DNA from: Candidatus Meridianibacter frigidus
Lineage (GTDB): Bacteria; Vulcanimicrobiota; Vulcanimicrobiia; Vulcanimicrobiales; Vulcanimicrobiaceae
DNA: 64,000 bases
Reading direction: 5' to 3'
NCBI GenBank assembly: GCA_003243975.1
Contig: QHBJ01000006.1
Location: 1 to 64,000, forward strand
Below are positions 18,305 to 27,457 of the stretch, piece after piece. Each line of letters begins with the position of its first letter. The stretch's first letter is position 1. A program made the translations under genes and the position numbers. Below the pieces are notes generated by a model. The model saw nothing but the letters and a program-made list of their open reading frames with translations. It did not search any database and was not told where the DNA came from.

Positions 18305-18886
18305 CTAGCGGCTAATCGCGTCCACGTCCACGGTGATGTCGACGTTGTTGCCGACGATCGGACCGCCGTAGGTCATCCCCCATTGCGTGCGGTCCAGCGA
18401 AGTTGTCGCGGTGAACCCCACGTGCGTATCGCCGCGCGGTCCCGCCGCCCGTCCAAGAAACTCGCCGTTCAACGTTACCGGATGCGTCTGCCCGTGCAGG
18501 GTGAGGTTCCCCACGATCACCAGATGCTTTTCATCGCCGGAAATCGCGGTGCTGGCAAAACTCATGTGCGGATAAATCGTAACGTCCAAGAAGTGCGGGG
18601 AACGCAGGTCGCCGTCGCGCATCCCATTGTGCGTATCAACGCCCGCCGGATCGAGCTCCGCGCTGACGGCGACCGGGACGTTGCTGCCGGAACGCAGTTT
18701 GATTACCGCGCTCTTCACCGGGATGGTACCGCTGACTCGCGATATGCCGAAATGGCGCACCGCAAAACTGGCAAACGAATGCACGAGGTCGGCATTAAAG
18801 GTCTGCGTTTCGGCTGCGCTTGCGATGCCGAACAGCGTCAGCGTTGCCAAGGCAAACGAAAGGGTGAATTGCCTCTTGATTCGCAT
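18305..18886 (-). CDS. YceI family periplasmic protein
   Basis: 193 residues beginning with a clear signal peptide (FTLSFALATLTLFGIASA, cleavage after AxA). The mature part has YceI lipocalin-like features: VHSFASFAVRHFGISRVSGTI, GMRDGDLRSPHFLDV and FASTAISGDEKHLVIVGNLTLHGQTHPVTL. YceI proteins bind isoprenoids or quinone-like lipids in the periplasm. This fits a quinone-using organism, but no partner is adjacent. It is divergent from the propeller gene at 18937. Confidence 0.92.
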   Translation of the reverse strand: MRIKRQFTLSFALATLTLFGIASAAETQTFNADLVHSFASFAVRHFGISRVSGTIPVKSAVIKLRSGSNVPVAVSAELDPAGVDTHNGMRDGDLRSPHFLDVTIYPHMSFASTAISGDEKHLVIVGNLTLHGQTHPVTLNGEFLGRAAGPRGDTHVGFTATTSLDRTQWGMTYGGPIVGNNVDITVDVDAISR

Positions 18887-18936
18887 AGTATTCCGGCTAA
18901 CGCTGAAAATTGTCTGAAAGTTGCCGAGGGGGTCGC

Positions 18937-19599
18937 ATGCAAACCATCAAGGGCAGGGTGAGGGAAGTCCGGCGCATTGCCAGCCCGGTACCGGAGCCGC
19001 AGGCGCTCGCTATCGCCGACGGATTCTTCTGGATGAGTTCGCGCGGCGTACCCACCCTGTATCGAGTCGATCCACAGAACTGGACGGTCGAGCATACCGA
19101 GAGTGCTCCCGGAGCGATTTGGGGCCTCGCGCCAGGGCCGCAAGGACTCGCCGCTGTTTGCGGCGTGGGCGCCGACGATGACCGGTATTTGTACCACTAC
19201 GATTTCGAAGGCGGATTCCGCGCCGACCATCACGCGCTCCCAGACCTTACCGGAGCGTACGTTGCGTACGACGACGCGTCGCAACTGTACCTCCTCACCC
19301 AATGGTACAAGAAGCGTGTCATCGAGCTGGACGATTGCGCGAAAGCCATACGCTCCATCGAAACGCCGCACGAACTCTGCGGCATCTGCTGGGTGGACGG
19401 CGGTTTCTATCTCTTAGGCACCGACGACGAAGACACGGATGAATACTTCGTCAGCCGCTTGGACTTCGGGGACGATGCGCCGCAAATCGAAGATGTTGCC
19501 CGCCTCGGCTTCCCCGGCCGTTCCGTCGCCTTCGAGGGGCGGCATCTCTGGAGCAACCATCGTGCGGCCGACGAAATTGTCGGGTTTGAATTGCCCTGA
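18937..19599 (+). CDS. Beta-propeller-like hypothetical protein
   Basis: 220 residues with repeated blade-like segments (ALAIADGFFWMSSRGVPTLY, GAIWGLAPGPQGLAAV, ELCGICWVDGGFYLLG, GRSVAFEGRHLWSNH), resembling YncE/glutamine-cyclotransferase-type propellers. No signal peptide is visible, so it is probably cytoplasmic. ATG 18937 has GAGGGG about 7 nt upstream; an in-frame ATG at 18910 has none. The function is not assigned. Confidence 0.7.
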   Translation: MQTIKGRVREVRRIASPVPEPQALAIADGFFWMSSRGVPTLYRVDPQNWTVEHTESAPGAIWGLAPGPQGLAAVCGVGADDDRYLYHYDFEGGFRADHHALPDLTGAYVAYDDASQLYLLTQWYKKRVIELDDCAKAIRSIETPHELCGICWVDGGFYLLGTDDEDTDEYFVSRLDFGDDAPQIEDVARLGFPGRSVAFEGRHLWSNHRAADEIVGFELP

Positions 19600-19610
19600 G
19601 GGAATCGAGC

Positions 19611-19827
19611 GCCCTTCGTCCTTCGACAGGCTCAGGATGACACAGTTACCGCGGCGTGCCTACGGTCAGGATGACACCGTGCGGTGCCGTGCGCCTATGC
19701 TCAGGATGGCACGGTGCGGCGCACGCCTGCGCTCAGGATAACACGGCGAGCCGGATGGGCCCGCCTTCGAGCGCTCCTTATTATGTCATCCTGAGCGAAG
19801 CGAACGAAGTGAGCGCAGTCGAAGGGC
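19611..19827. repeat. Intergenic repeat cluster: four direct and one inverted copy of a TCAGGATGACA-type unit
   Basis: The core TCAGGATGACAC occurs at about 19632, 19666, 19701 (TCAGGATGGCAC) and 19733 (TCAGGATAACAC), at a 32-35 nt period. The reverse-complement TGTCATCCTGAGC is at 19784-19796. The outer copies extend into CTTCGTCCTTCGACAGGC on the left and GCGCAGTCGAAGGGC on the right. The array fills the gap between a plus-strand stop and a minus-strand stop, so it lies between convergent genes and could fold as a terminator-like structure in both directions. Confidence 0.75.
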
Positions 19828-19846
19828 GGCGCTGCGCCGCCTGCAC

Positions 19847-20296
19847 TCAGCTTTCGAGCACCCTTGCAAGCGCTGCTTCGATGCGATCGTATCCTTTGTC
19901 GCCGGCCTGGAAATGCCGCAGTTCGTGCCGGCGGTTAAACACGTAGTAGCCGGGCACGAATTGATTCTCGAAGCGGTTAACGATGGCGTGCTCGTTGTCG
20001 ATGGCGCACGGTTGCGTCATCTTCATCTCTGAGAGCGCATCGACGGTGACCTTTTTAACGTCGAGTTCTTCCGCCGACCGAGGCTGGTGTATGCTCAGCA
20101 TCACCAGGCCGTGCTCCCCAAACTTATCGCGCCAGCTGTTCACTTGTTCCACCACGCTGTGGCAGATGTAGCAACTGATCGACCAAAAGTGCACGAGCAG
20201 CGGAAAACCACGCAACTCTTCGATTTTAGGCTCTCCGTTTAGCCATGCGGCAGCCCCTTCCAGCGACGGCAAGGGGCTGCGCATCCGCAGCGGCAC
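19847..20296 (-). CDS. Thioredoxin-like (TlpA/ResA type) protein
   Basis: 149 residues with a redoxin fold and an active-site CYIC in HFWSISCYICHSVVEQV. A central insertion precedes a cis-Pro-like region (FVPGYYVFNRRHEL), as in TlpA/ResA proteins that reduce disulfides. No signal peptide is visible, which would place it in the cytoplasm. The GTG at 20296 directly abuts the peroxiredoxin stop. An ATG four codons in is an alternative. The tandem arrangement suggests that it serves as an electron donor or partner for the peroxiredoxin. Confidence 0.85.
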   Translation of the reverse strand: MPLRMRSPLPSLEGAAAWLNGEPKIEELRGFPLLVHFWSISCYICHSVVEQVNSWRDKFGEHGLVMLSIHQPRSAEELDVKKVTVDALSEMKMTQPCAIDNEHAIVNRFENQFVPGYYVFNRRHELRHFQAGDKGYDRIEAALARVLES

Positions 20297-20851
20297 TTAG
20301 GCCTTTTGCAACAGCGCCGCGCCCGGCTTCCACTCCGCGGGGCAGAGTCCGCCCGTCTGCAGCGCCTGCAAGACGCGCATCGTTTCTTCAACGCTGCGGC
20401 CGACATTGTCGTCCGTTACGACCGCATACTTCAGAACGCCGTGCGGATCGATGATGAAGAGCCCGCGTTGTGCCGTGCCGCTATTTTCATCCAGTACTCC
20501 GTAAGCACGGGCCGTTTCTTTCGTGTAATCGGCGACCAGCGGGTAGCGCAAACCCGCGATGCCATTCTGCTCGCGGGGCGTCTTGATCCAGGCCCAATGG
20601 CTATGGACCGAATCGCACGACGCACCTAAGATCTCGGCGTCGTACTCTTTGAACTCATCCAAGCGGTCGGAGAGCGCCGTGATCTCGGTCGGGCAAACGA
20701 ACGTGAAGTCAAGCGGGTAGAAGAAAAAGATCAGCCACTTGCCTTTGTATTCCGAGAGCCGGATGCGTTTGCCCAGATCCTTGGCGCTCGAGGCGTCTTT
20801 AGTGCTTTCGAGATTGAAATCGGGTGCGGGCTTCCCCACCTGTGCCAACAT
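20297..20851 (-). CDS. ahpC: 2-Cys peroxiredoxin (AhpC/Prx1 type)
   Basis: 184 residues reducing hydroperoxides with thiols. The peroxidatic Cys53 sits in DFTFVCPTE and the resolving Cys170 in GGLCPAEW, the classic typical-2-Cys layout. Length matches the family. It is co-transcribed with the downstream thioredoxin-like gene with no gap. Its upstream region contains a perfect 6-2-6 dyad (20885-20898) and a GC-rich hairpin, candidates for redox control. Confidence 0.93.
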   Translation of the reverse strand: MLAQVGKPAPDFNLESTKDASSAKDLGKRIRLSEYKGKWLIFFFYPLDFTFVCPTEITALSDRLDEFKEYDAEILGASCDSVHSHWAWIKTPREQNGIAGLRYPLVADYTKETARAYGVLDENSGTAQRGLFIIDPHGVLKYAVVTDDNVGRSVEETMRVLQALQTGGLCPAEWKPGAALLQKA

Positions 20852-20884
20852 GTATCGTTCTTCACTTTCTTTTGAGGGCTGAGG

Positions 20885-20898
20885 TGTAACAGGTTACA
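20885..20898. promoter_or_regulatory. Perfect inverted repeat in the peroxiredoxin upstream region
   Basis: TGTAAC-AG-GTTACA forms a perfect 14-nt dyad 34-47 nt upstream of the peroxiredoxin start and 116-129 nt upstream of the divergent hydrolase. This is the size and place of an operator for a dimeric regulator. No regulator gene is adjacent. Confidence 0.45.
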
Positions 20899-20908
20899 GA
20901 CCCGCGCT

Positions 20909-20934
20909 CCCGGCCCCCGGTTGCGGCGGCCGGG
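20909..20934. repeat. GC-rich hairpin between divergent genes
   Basis: CCCGGCC at 20909-20915 pairs with GGCCGGG at 20928-20934 across a 12-nt loop. It lies between the peroxiredoxin and the alpha/beta hydrolase, with no T-run, so it is not a standard terminator. Confidence 0.4.
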
Positions 20935-21013
20935 CTCTTGAAGGCTGTAAACGACCTCAAAGTGTGGAAATAGCTAGTTTCCGATCCCGGAACTCGTGAA
21001 TAGGAGCCCCCGA

Positions 21014-21916
21014 ATGAAGTGCCTCTCCCTCGCCACGGTTTTATGCCTGGCAATTTTTGCAACCCCGGCCCTCGCGGCAACGCCGCCATCGCCCAGCGCC
21101 TCCTTTGAAGCCGGCACCGTCCACGTGGACCAATTTGGCGACGGCACGCCTGCCCTCGTGCTAATCCCCGGTTTGACCGACGGCGCATCCGTTTGGAATG
21201 ATCTCATCGCTCGATATGCTCCGAAGCGCCGGATCTACGCCCTCACCCTCCCCGGGTTCGGTGCTCGTGCACCGATCCGTTCGCCAATGCTCGAGACGGT
21301 CGCCCACGACATCGGCGCCTTTCTTCCCAAGGCGGATAAGCCGGTGCTGATCGGTCACAGCTTGGGCGGTTTCTTGGCGATACGCTTAGCCGAAGAGCAC
21401 AGCGAGCTACTCCGTGGCGTTGTCGCGATTGACGGATTGCCGGTCTTCCCCGGAATGGACAAGTACACGGCCGATCAGCGCGCGGAATTCGCCAGTCAAT
21501 ACAGCGCGCCCATCGCAACGGCGACTCCACAGCAGTTTCTGCAAGGCGAGCGCGCAGCGATGGCCTACATGACCAAGCCCGAAAACCTCAATGCCGTTGT
21601 CGCGCTGAGCGGGGGCGCGGATCCGGCAGCCACCGCCAGATACATGAACGAAATGATGGGTGCCGATTTGCGGCCGCAACTCGGCAACGTGAAAGTTCCG
21701 TTGCTGGAAGTGGTGCCCTTCGACGCGACGCTCGACCCAGTTCGGCCTTTCGGAGCGATTAAAACCACTGCGGAGAAGGACGCGTACTACAAATCGCTGC
21801 TGGCCGGCGATCCGACTGCCAAAACGGCGGTCGTCAATGATTCGCGGCACTTCGTGATGTTCGATCAGCCCAACGCACTCTACGGAATCGTCGACGATTT
21901 TCTAAAGGGGATATAA
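21014..21916 (+). CDS. Secreted alpha/beta hydrolase
   Basis: 300 residues starting with a signal peptide (MKCLSLATVLCLAIFATPALA). The hydrolase core shows LVLIPGLTDGASVW (oxyanion strand), the nucleophile elbow GHSLGG, and a C-terminal His in NDSRHFVMFDQP. AGGAG lies 8 nt before ATG 21014, which decides the start over an in-frame ATG at 20996. The substrate is unknown; esterase or amidase activity is possible. Confidence 0.88.
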   Translation: MKCLSLATVLCLAIFATPALAATPPSPSASFEAGTVHVDQFGDGTPALVLIPGLTDGASVWNDLIARYAPKRRIYALTLPGFGARAPIRSPMLETVAHDIGAFLPKADKPVLIGHSLGGFLAIRLAEEHSELLRGVVAIDGLPVFPGMDKYTADQRAEFASQYSAPIATATPQQFLQGERAAMAYMTKPENLNAVVALSGGADPAATARYMNEMMGADLRPQLGNVKVPLLEVVPFDATLDPVRPFGAIKTTAEKDAYYKSLLAGDPTAKTAVVNDSRHFVMFDQPNALYGIVDDFLKGI

Positions 21917-21961
21917 GAGTAACCCTCGCGCGCCTCGAAGGCGTTATAGATAAAGCCAGGT

Positions 21962-22942
21962 ATGACAGCAACCCTTAGCGCGCCGCCCGGCATCCCCGCG
22001 GTGGAATGGCCAGTTTACGAACCGCTCGTGCGCGAGATCAATGCGCTCAAGCGCGAACGCAACGCGGTCATTTTGGCGCATAACTATCAGGTCCCGGAGA
22101 TCTTCTACGGGATCGCCGATATCGTCGGGGACTCTCTGGGACTCGCCATGGATGCGGCCAAAACACAGGCCGACGTTATCGTCCTGTGCGGCGTGCACTT
22201 CATGGCCGAAACCGCCAAGCTCGTCAACCCCACCAAAACCGTGCTGGTTCCGGATCTGCAGGCCGGCTGCTCGCTGGCAGAGTCGATCACTGCCGACGAC
22301 GTGCGATTGATGCGCGAACGCTATCCCGGCGCGCCGGTCGTCACCTACGTCAACACCTCCGCCGCGGTAAAGGCGGAGTCCGACATCTGCTGCACTTCGG
22401 GAAATGCGGTTCAAATCGTGCGCGCGCTCGGCGTGCCGCGCGTGATCTTTCTGCCCGATGAGTACCTGGCAAAGTATGTTGCGTCGCAGCTTCCGGAGAT
22501 TGAAGTCATGGCATGGAAAGGCCACTGCGAAGTACACGAGCGCTTTCGCGGCGCGGACCTTCGGCGCTATCGCGAAGATGATCCCGGATTGCGCATTCTC
22601 GCACACCCGGAATGTCCGCCGGACGTGCTGGCGGAGGCCGACTACGTCGGTTCGACCTCGGCCATGGCGCGGTACGTCGGGACCCTCGAAGCGCGAGAAG
22701 CGCATCCGCGGGTCGTCATGGTTACGGAATGCTCGATGGCCGACAACGTAGCGGCGGCGCATCCTGGGGTAGAGTTCGTGCGCCCCTGCAACCTCTGCCC
22801 GCATATGAAGCGCAACACGCTTCCCAAAGTCTTGCGGTCGTTGCAAACCATGCAGTACGAAGTAACGATCGACCCTGCGATTGCCCAACGCGCGCGCGAA
22901 GCCGTGGAGCGCATGCTGGAATTCAGCCGCCAGGGCGATTGA
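21962..22942 (+). CDS. nadA: Quinolinate synthase A
   Basis: 326 residues. NadA condenses iminoaspartate with dihydroxyacetone phosphate using a [4Fe-4S] cluster. The three cluster cysteines are visible in [10 protein letters not shown], in [10 protein letters not shown] and in [11 protein letters not shown]. Also present are [10 protein letters not shown] and AHPECPPDV, diagnostic of the family. It is the first gene of nadA-nadB-nadC and overlaps nadB in a TGATG junction, so the three enzymes of de novo NAD synthesis are made together. Confidence 0.97.
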   Translation: MTATLSAPPGIPAVEWPVYEPLVREINALKRERNAVILAHNYQVPEIFYGIADIVGDSLGLAMDAAKTQADVIVLCGVHFMAETAKLVNPTKTVLVPDLQAGCSLAESITADDVRLMRERYPGAPVVTYVNTSAAVKAESDICCTSGNAVQIVRALGVPRVIFLPDEYLAKYVASQLPEIEVMAWKGHCEVHERFRGADLRRYREDDPGLRILAHPECPPDVLAEADYVGSTSAMARYVGTLEAREAHPRVVMVTECSMADNVAAAHPGVEFVRPCNLCPHMKRNTLPKVLRSLQTMQYEVTIDPAIAQRAREAVERMLEFSRQGD

Positions 22943-24441
22943 TGGAGCGGCTGCGCGCCGATGTGGCGATCGTTGGCGCCGGCATCGCCGGCCTGACTGC
23001 GGCGTTAAAGCTGGCACCGCTTCAGGTCCTAGTGCTCACGAAGACGGCCCTGGGAACCGGAGCGGCGACGCAGTGGGCTCAAGGCGGCATTGCCGCCGCA
23101 CTCGGAAGCGATGACTCCCCGGCGTTGCATTCGGCGGACACCCAAGCCTCCGGGGCGGGGCTTTCCGATCGGAAGATCGTCGAGATCCTCGCGCAGGATG
23201 CGCCCGCGCGCATCGAAGATTTGCTCGCCTTGGGAGCTCGGTTCGACCGCACCGCTCGCGGCGAACTGGATCTGGGCCAGGAAGGCGCGCACCGGCGTCG
23301 GCGCATCGTGCACGCCGGTGGAGACGCTACCGGCCGCGAAATTCTTGAAACGCTTATCGGCGCTGCCCGCAACCAAGAGCACATCCGCATTATCGAAGAC
23401 GCGCACGCGCAGGATTTAACGGTCGAAGGCGACCGGGTGGGCGGGCTTTTCTTTGCGGTGGACGGGCGGTTACTGCACGTCGAAGCCGCTTCCACAATTT
23501 TAGCAACGGGCGGAGTGGGACACATCTTTGCGCGTACAACTAATCCGGTGCAGGCGTGCGGCGACGGGCTGGCGATGGCAGCGCGCGCGCGGGCGCTGCT
23601 GGGGGACTTGGAGTTCGTGCAGTTTCATCCCACCGCAATCGACGTCGGTGCCGATCCGATGCCACTGGCGACTGAAGCGCTGCGAGGTGAAGGGGCAACC
23701 CTCATCGACGAACGCGGAAACCGCTTTATCGACGAACTTGCGCCGCGCGACGTCGTTGCGCGCGCGCTGTACTCGCGTTTGCAAGGCAACGAGCCAACGC
23801 TTCTGGATGCGCGCGGCATCGGCTCGCGATTTCCCATGGAGTTTCCCACCACATTTACGGCCTGCATGCAGCAGGGCATCGACCCGCGCACGCGGCCGAT
23901 TCCCGTTGCGCCGGCTGCCCACTATCACATGGGCGGCATCGCCGTCGATCAATGGGGCCGCAGCAGTCTACATGGAATGTGGGCGTGTGGTGAAGTAAGC
24001 GCAACCGGCGTTCATGGCGCCAACCGTTTGGGCAGCAATTCGCTGCTGGAAGCGCTGGTGTACGGCACGCGCGTAGCAACCGACATCCTCAACCTAGCGC
24101 GAGCCAAAGCGGGCCGCGACTCCAAGTACTCTGCACGAAGGGCTGCAAGCGACGAACGGGGGCCGATCGCGGAATTGCGCGCCGTCATGTACGATAAGGT
24201 CGGAATCGTGCGCAGCGCTGTGGGCTTGGAGCAAGCGCTGGAGGTGCTCGACCGATTGTCCGCCGCACATCCGCAGCGGGGCACGAAGTTCGAAAACATG
24301 TTGACGGTGAGCGGGCTCATCGCACGAGCGGCTCTGCGGCGCAACGAGAGCCGCGGAAGCCACTACCGCAGCGATTACCCGGATCGCAACGACGAACAGT
24401 TCGCGAAACGTTCGTTTTCAACACTCGGCGATGTCGCGTAA
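22942..24441 (+). CDS. nadB: L-aspartate oxidase
   Basis: 499 residues, an FAD flavoprotein that oxidises L-aspartate to iminoaspartate for NadA. The dinucleotide-binding motif IVGAGIAGLTAAL is at the N-terminus, followed by GAATQWAQGGIAAAL, EFVQFHPTAI, a catalytic Arg/His region (AAHYHMGGIAVD) and GANRLGSNSLLEALVYG, all typical of the fumarate reductase/aspartate oxidase group. The start ATG overlaps the nadA TGA. The gap to nadC is 5 nt. Confidence 0.97.
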   Translation: MERLRADVAIVGAGIAGLTAALKLAPLQVLVLTKTALGTGAATQWAQGGIAAALGSDDSPALHSADTQASGAGLSDRKIVEILAQDAPARIEDLLALGARFDRTARGELDLGQEGAHRRRRIVHAGGDATGREILETLIGAARNQEHIRIIEDAHAQDLTVEGDRVGGLFFAVDGRLLHVEAASTILATGGVGHIFARTTNPVQACGDGLAMAARARALLGDLEFVQFHPTAIDVGADPMPLATEALRGEGATLIDERGNRFIDELAPRDVVARALYSRLQGNEPTLLDARGIGSRFPMEFPTTFTACMQQGIDPRTRPIPVAPAAHYHMGGIAVDQWGRSSLHGMWACGEVSATGVHGANRLGSNSLLEALVYGTRVATDILNLARAKAGRDSKYSARRAASDERGPIAELRAVMYDKVGIVRSAVGLEQALEVLDRLSAAHPQRGTKFENMLTVSGLIARAALRRNESRGSHYRSDYPDRNDEQFAKRSFSTLGDVA

Positions 24442-24446
24442 CGCCG

Positions 24447-25286
24447 ATGCGTAATTTTGCCATCGAACCGCTCGTACGTGCCGCCCTCGCGGAAGATATG
24501 GGCCGCAGCGGCGATCTGACGACCGATGCACTGGTCGACGCGGAGCGCACTGCAAGTGCAACCATCGTGGCCCGCCGGGCCGGCACGATCTTCGGCCATG
24601 AGGCGGCCGCCTTAACTTTCAAACTCCTCGATGAGCAGATCGTCTACCGCATCGCCGTGGCCGACGGACAGCCGGTCGAAGCCGGCGCGCAGATCGCAAC
24701 CCTGCGCGGCCGCGCACGCACGTTGCTGACCGGCGAACGCACCGCACTGAACTTCTTGGGACACTTGTGCGGGATCGCCACCGCGACACGCGCACTCGTC
24801 GATGCGGTTGCCGGCACGGGGGCCCGCATCGCCGATACTCGCAAGACCACCCCGGGGTTACGGATGCTGGAGAAGGCCGCGGTGCGCGCGGGCGGCGGCG
24901 GGAATCACCGCTTCGGGCTCTACGATGCCGTGCTCATCAAAGACAACCACATCGTCCTGGCCGGCGGGATTAGGCCGGCGATCGCGGCCGCTCGTGTGGC
25001 AACCGGTCACACGGTCAAACTAGAAGTGGAAGTCGACACCCTTGACCAGCTGCGCGACGTGCTGGCCGAGCCGGGCGTCGATGCCGTCCTGCTGGATAAC
25101 ATGCCGGTTCCACTATTAAAGGAAGCGGTGCAACTCGCCGGAGGCCGCCTCGTCACCGAGGCATCGGGCAATATTTCGATCGCCAACGTGGCGGCGGTGG
25201 CACGCACAGGCGTGAACGTCATCTCGGTTGGCTGGCTCACGCACAGCGCGCCGGCGCTGGATCTCTCCATGGAGATCGCGATCTAA
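24447..25286 (+). CDS. nadC: Nicotinate-nucleotide pyrophosphorylase (carboxylating)
   Basis: 279 residues, converting quinolinate and PRPP to nicotinate mononucleotide. Family landmarks are [69 protein letters not shown] and VDAVLLDNM. It completes the NAD operon. Confidence 0.97.
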   Translation: MRNFAIEPLVRAALAEDMGRSGDLTTDALVDAERTASATIVARRAGTIFGHEAAALTFKLLDEQIVYRIAVADGQPVEAGAQIATLRGRARTLLTGERTALNFLGHLCGIATATRALVDAVAGTGARIADTRKTTPGLRMLEKAAVRAGGGGNHRFGLYDAVLIKDNHIVLAGGIRPAIAAARVATGHTVKLEVEVDTLDQLRDVLAEPGVDAVLLDNMPVPLLKEAVQLAGGRLVTEASGNISIANVAAVARTGVNVISVGWLTHSAPALDLSMEIAI

Positions 25287-25325
25287 CACAGGGGCGCATG
25301 CGCACGCGGCCAAACTGCTGCTGCC

Positions 25326-26225
25326 ATGCTCTCGGTGCTGCACGTCAAGAAGAGTTTCGGCCCCGTGCCGGCCGTGCGCGACGTTTCCTTTGAGATCGAA
25401 CGCGGCGCGACGTTCGGGCTTTTAGGCCCCAACGGGGCCGGCAAGACGACGACGATGCGCATGATTTTGGGCATCTTGACTGCCGACGAAGGCAGCATAA
25501 CGTGGAACGGCACGCGCATCGACGGCCGCATGCGCCGCCGCTTCGGATACTTGCCCGAAGAGCGCGGACTCTATGCCAAAATGAAAGTTCGCGAGCAGAT
25601 CGCTTTCTTCGGCCGGCTGCACGGCATGACGGAGCCGGCGATCACGGAGCGCACCGACTATTGGATCGCGCATCTGAGACTGCAAGAGTACGCGAAACGC
25701 CCCGCAGGTGAACTTTCAAAAGGTAATCAGCAGAAAGTGCAGGTCGCCTGTTGCGCGGTGCACGAGCCGGAACTGCTGGTATTGGACGAGCCGTTCTCGG
25801 GGCTCGATCCGGTAAACGCAGAAACGTTGATGTCCACGCTCAAGGAATTGCAATCGCGCGGCACGACCCTGGTGCTCTCCAGCCACCAAATGTGGCAGCT
25901 CGAAGAACTTTGCACGCGTTTCTGCATCATTAGCGACGGTGAGAACCGTGCGGCGGGAACGCTCGCGGAACTGCGCGCAGCATGGCCGACGCGCGTGTTG
26001 CGGGTCGAGCCCGGCAGCAGCGCGGTCGAAGCCGTGTTGCAAACAGTTCCCGGGGCGCACCGGCTGGGATCGCAAGAGGGTAGGTTGGATTACCAGGTGC
26101 CCGCCAACGCCGATTTCCCCGGCACCCTGCGAGCGCTCGTTTCGGCGGAGGCGGTCACGCGCTTTGAGTCCATCGAACCGTCGCTGCAAGACGTCTACCT
26201 GCGCGCGATCGGGGCGGCTGCATGA
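25326..26225 (+). CDS. ABC transporter ATP-binding protein (NatA/ABC-2 exporter type)
   Basis: 299 residues. Walker A is GPNGAGKTT, the signature is LSKGNQQKV, and Walker B is LLVLDEPFSGLDP, with the H-loop in LVLSSHQMWQLEEL. The C-terminal extension is of the kind seen in DUF4162-bearing exporters. It overlaps the permease gene by 4 nt (ATGA). The substrate is unknown; sodium or a small molecule has been proposed for NatAB relatives. Confidence 0.93.
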   Translation: MLSVLHVKKSFGPVPAVRDVSFEIERGATFGLLGPNGAGKTTTMRMILGILTADEGSITWNGTRIDGRMRRRFGYLPEERGLYAKMKVREQIAFFGRLHGMTEPAITERTDYWIAHLRLQEYAKRPAGELSKGNQQKVQVACCAVHEPELLVLDEPFSGLDPVNAETLMSTLKELQSRGTTLVLSSHQMWQLEELCTRFCIISDGENRAAGTLAELRAAWPTRVLRVEPGSSAVEAVLQTVPGAHRLGSQEGRLDYQVPANADFPGTLRALVSAEAVTRFESIEPSLQDVYLRAIGAAA

Positions 26226-27442
26226 ACGAGTTCGTCACGGTGTTCTCGGCCGAAGTGACCCGCCGCGTGAAGTCACGGCCCTTTCTTATCGGCTTGGTGA
26301 TTGGCCTACTCGTCATCGCGGGCATGATACGCGCGCCGGCACTCTTGGGCGCAGCTTTCAGTCAAGAACTCAAGCAGATCGTCCTAACGGGATCGCCGCA
26401 GATGCTGGCGCGAGCCAAGTTACTCTTGGAGAAAGACTTCAACGTCGAGCTTCAGCCCGCAGCGCCCCAAACTCCCACTCTGTCTTATCTCCAGCACCAT
26501 CACAACGCCGGTGCGCTCGTGCGGCTCCAGGCAACCGGCAAGCAACTGCACGTTACCGTTCATACGCGCGATCTCTCGAGCTTCCCAAAGAGCACGCTCG
26601 AAGAAGACCTTGCGCCGCTCAACCTCGCCTTGGCGACCGCCTCATCGCAAGCCGTCATCGACAAGTCGATGAATGTTCCCATAACCGTAGTCGGGGTCAA
26701 CAGCAAGTTCGGCAATGAAGCCGCTTCCAAAGCCGCCGAAGGCATCGCGTTTACCCTGCTATTTTTTCTATACATTAGCATCTTGCTGAACAGCCAGCTG
26801 ATCATGACTTCCGTGGCCGAAGAGAAGACCAGCCGGATTGCGGAGCTCTTGATCGCCTCCGTCAACCCTTCAGCGTTGCTCGCCGGAAAGATTGCGGCGG
26901 CCGCGGTGATGGCGATCATTCAAATGGCTTCGTGGCTTGTCGTCGGCTTTCTGCTCTCGCCGCATGCGGGGACTTCCGCGGCTTCGCAGAGCGTCATGGG
27001 CCTGTCGGGAGCCTCCACGGCGATCACGCCGCTCGATATCTTCGCGTTCATCGCGTTCTTTATCTTGGGGTATCTCCAGCTCTCGACCCTCTTTGCCGGA
27101 TTGGCATCGCTCATCAACCGCACCGAAGACATCGGAAGTCTTTCGGGACCGCTGGTCTTCCCGGTCGTGGGCGCCTTCTTCTTGGCGATCTACGCGCTTA
27201 ATTCACCGGGCTCCATGCTGGTAACGGTCACGAGCTTTATTCCGATCCTTGCGCCGTTCGTAATGTTCGCGCGCGTTGCGGTCAGCAACGTGCCGCTCTG
27301 GCAATTCATCCTGTCGCTGCTCATCAATACCGCCGCCGTGTGGCTGATCGCATTGGCGGCGGGCAAGATCTATCGCGTCGGGATGATGCTCTACGGGCGC
27401 CCACCGAAACTCAAACAAATCTGGGCAACGTTGCGAACGTAA
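26222..27442 (+). CDS. ABC-2 type exporter permease (NatB-like)
   Basis: 406 residues: an N-terminal helix (PFLIGLVIGLLVIAGM), a large extracytoplasmic domain of about 150 residues, then about five helices from FTLLFFLYISILLNSQLI. The cytoplasmic EEKTSRIAELLIASV motif after the second helix is the standard NatB/ABC-2 coupling region. It partners the ATPase immediately upstream. Confidence 0.9.
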   Translation: MNEFVTVFSAEVTRRVKSRPFLIGLVIGLLVIAGMIRAPALLGAAFSQELKQIVLTGSPQMLARAKLLLEKDFNVELQPAAPQTPTLSYLQHHHNAGALVRLQATGKQLHVTVHTRDLSSFPKSTLEEDLAPLNLALATASSQAVIDKSMNVPITVVGVNSKFGNEAASKAAEGIAFTLLFFLYISILLNSQLIMTSVAEEKTSRIAELLIASVNPSALLAGKIAAAAVMAIIQMASWLVVGFLLSPHAGTSAASQSVMGLSGASTAITPLDIFAFIAFFILGYLQLSTLFAGLASLINRTEDIGSLSGPLVFPVVGAFFLAIYALNSPGSMLVTVTSFIPILAPFVMFARVAVSNVPLWQFILSLLINTAAVWLIALAAGKIYRVGMMLYGRPPKLKQIWATLRT

Positions 27443-27457
27443 CCCTTCGGGAGCACC

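Noticed and set aside
20909-20934. GC-rich hairpin as a transcription terminator
   Set aside because: It lies between divergent promoters and has no T-run, so it cannot end an upstream transcript here.
21944-23017. 357-codon frame on the minus strand opposite nadA
   Set aside because: Arg/His-rich shadow of the well-supported nadA gene.
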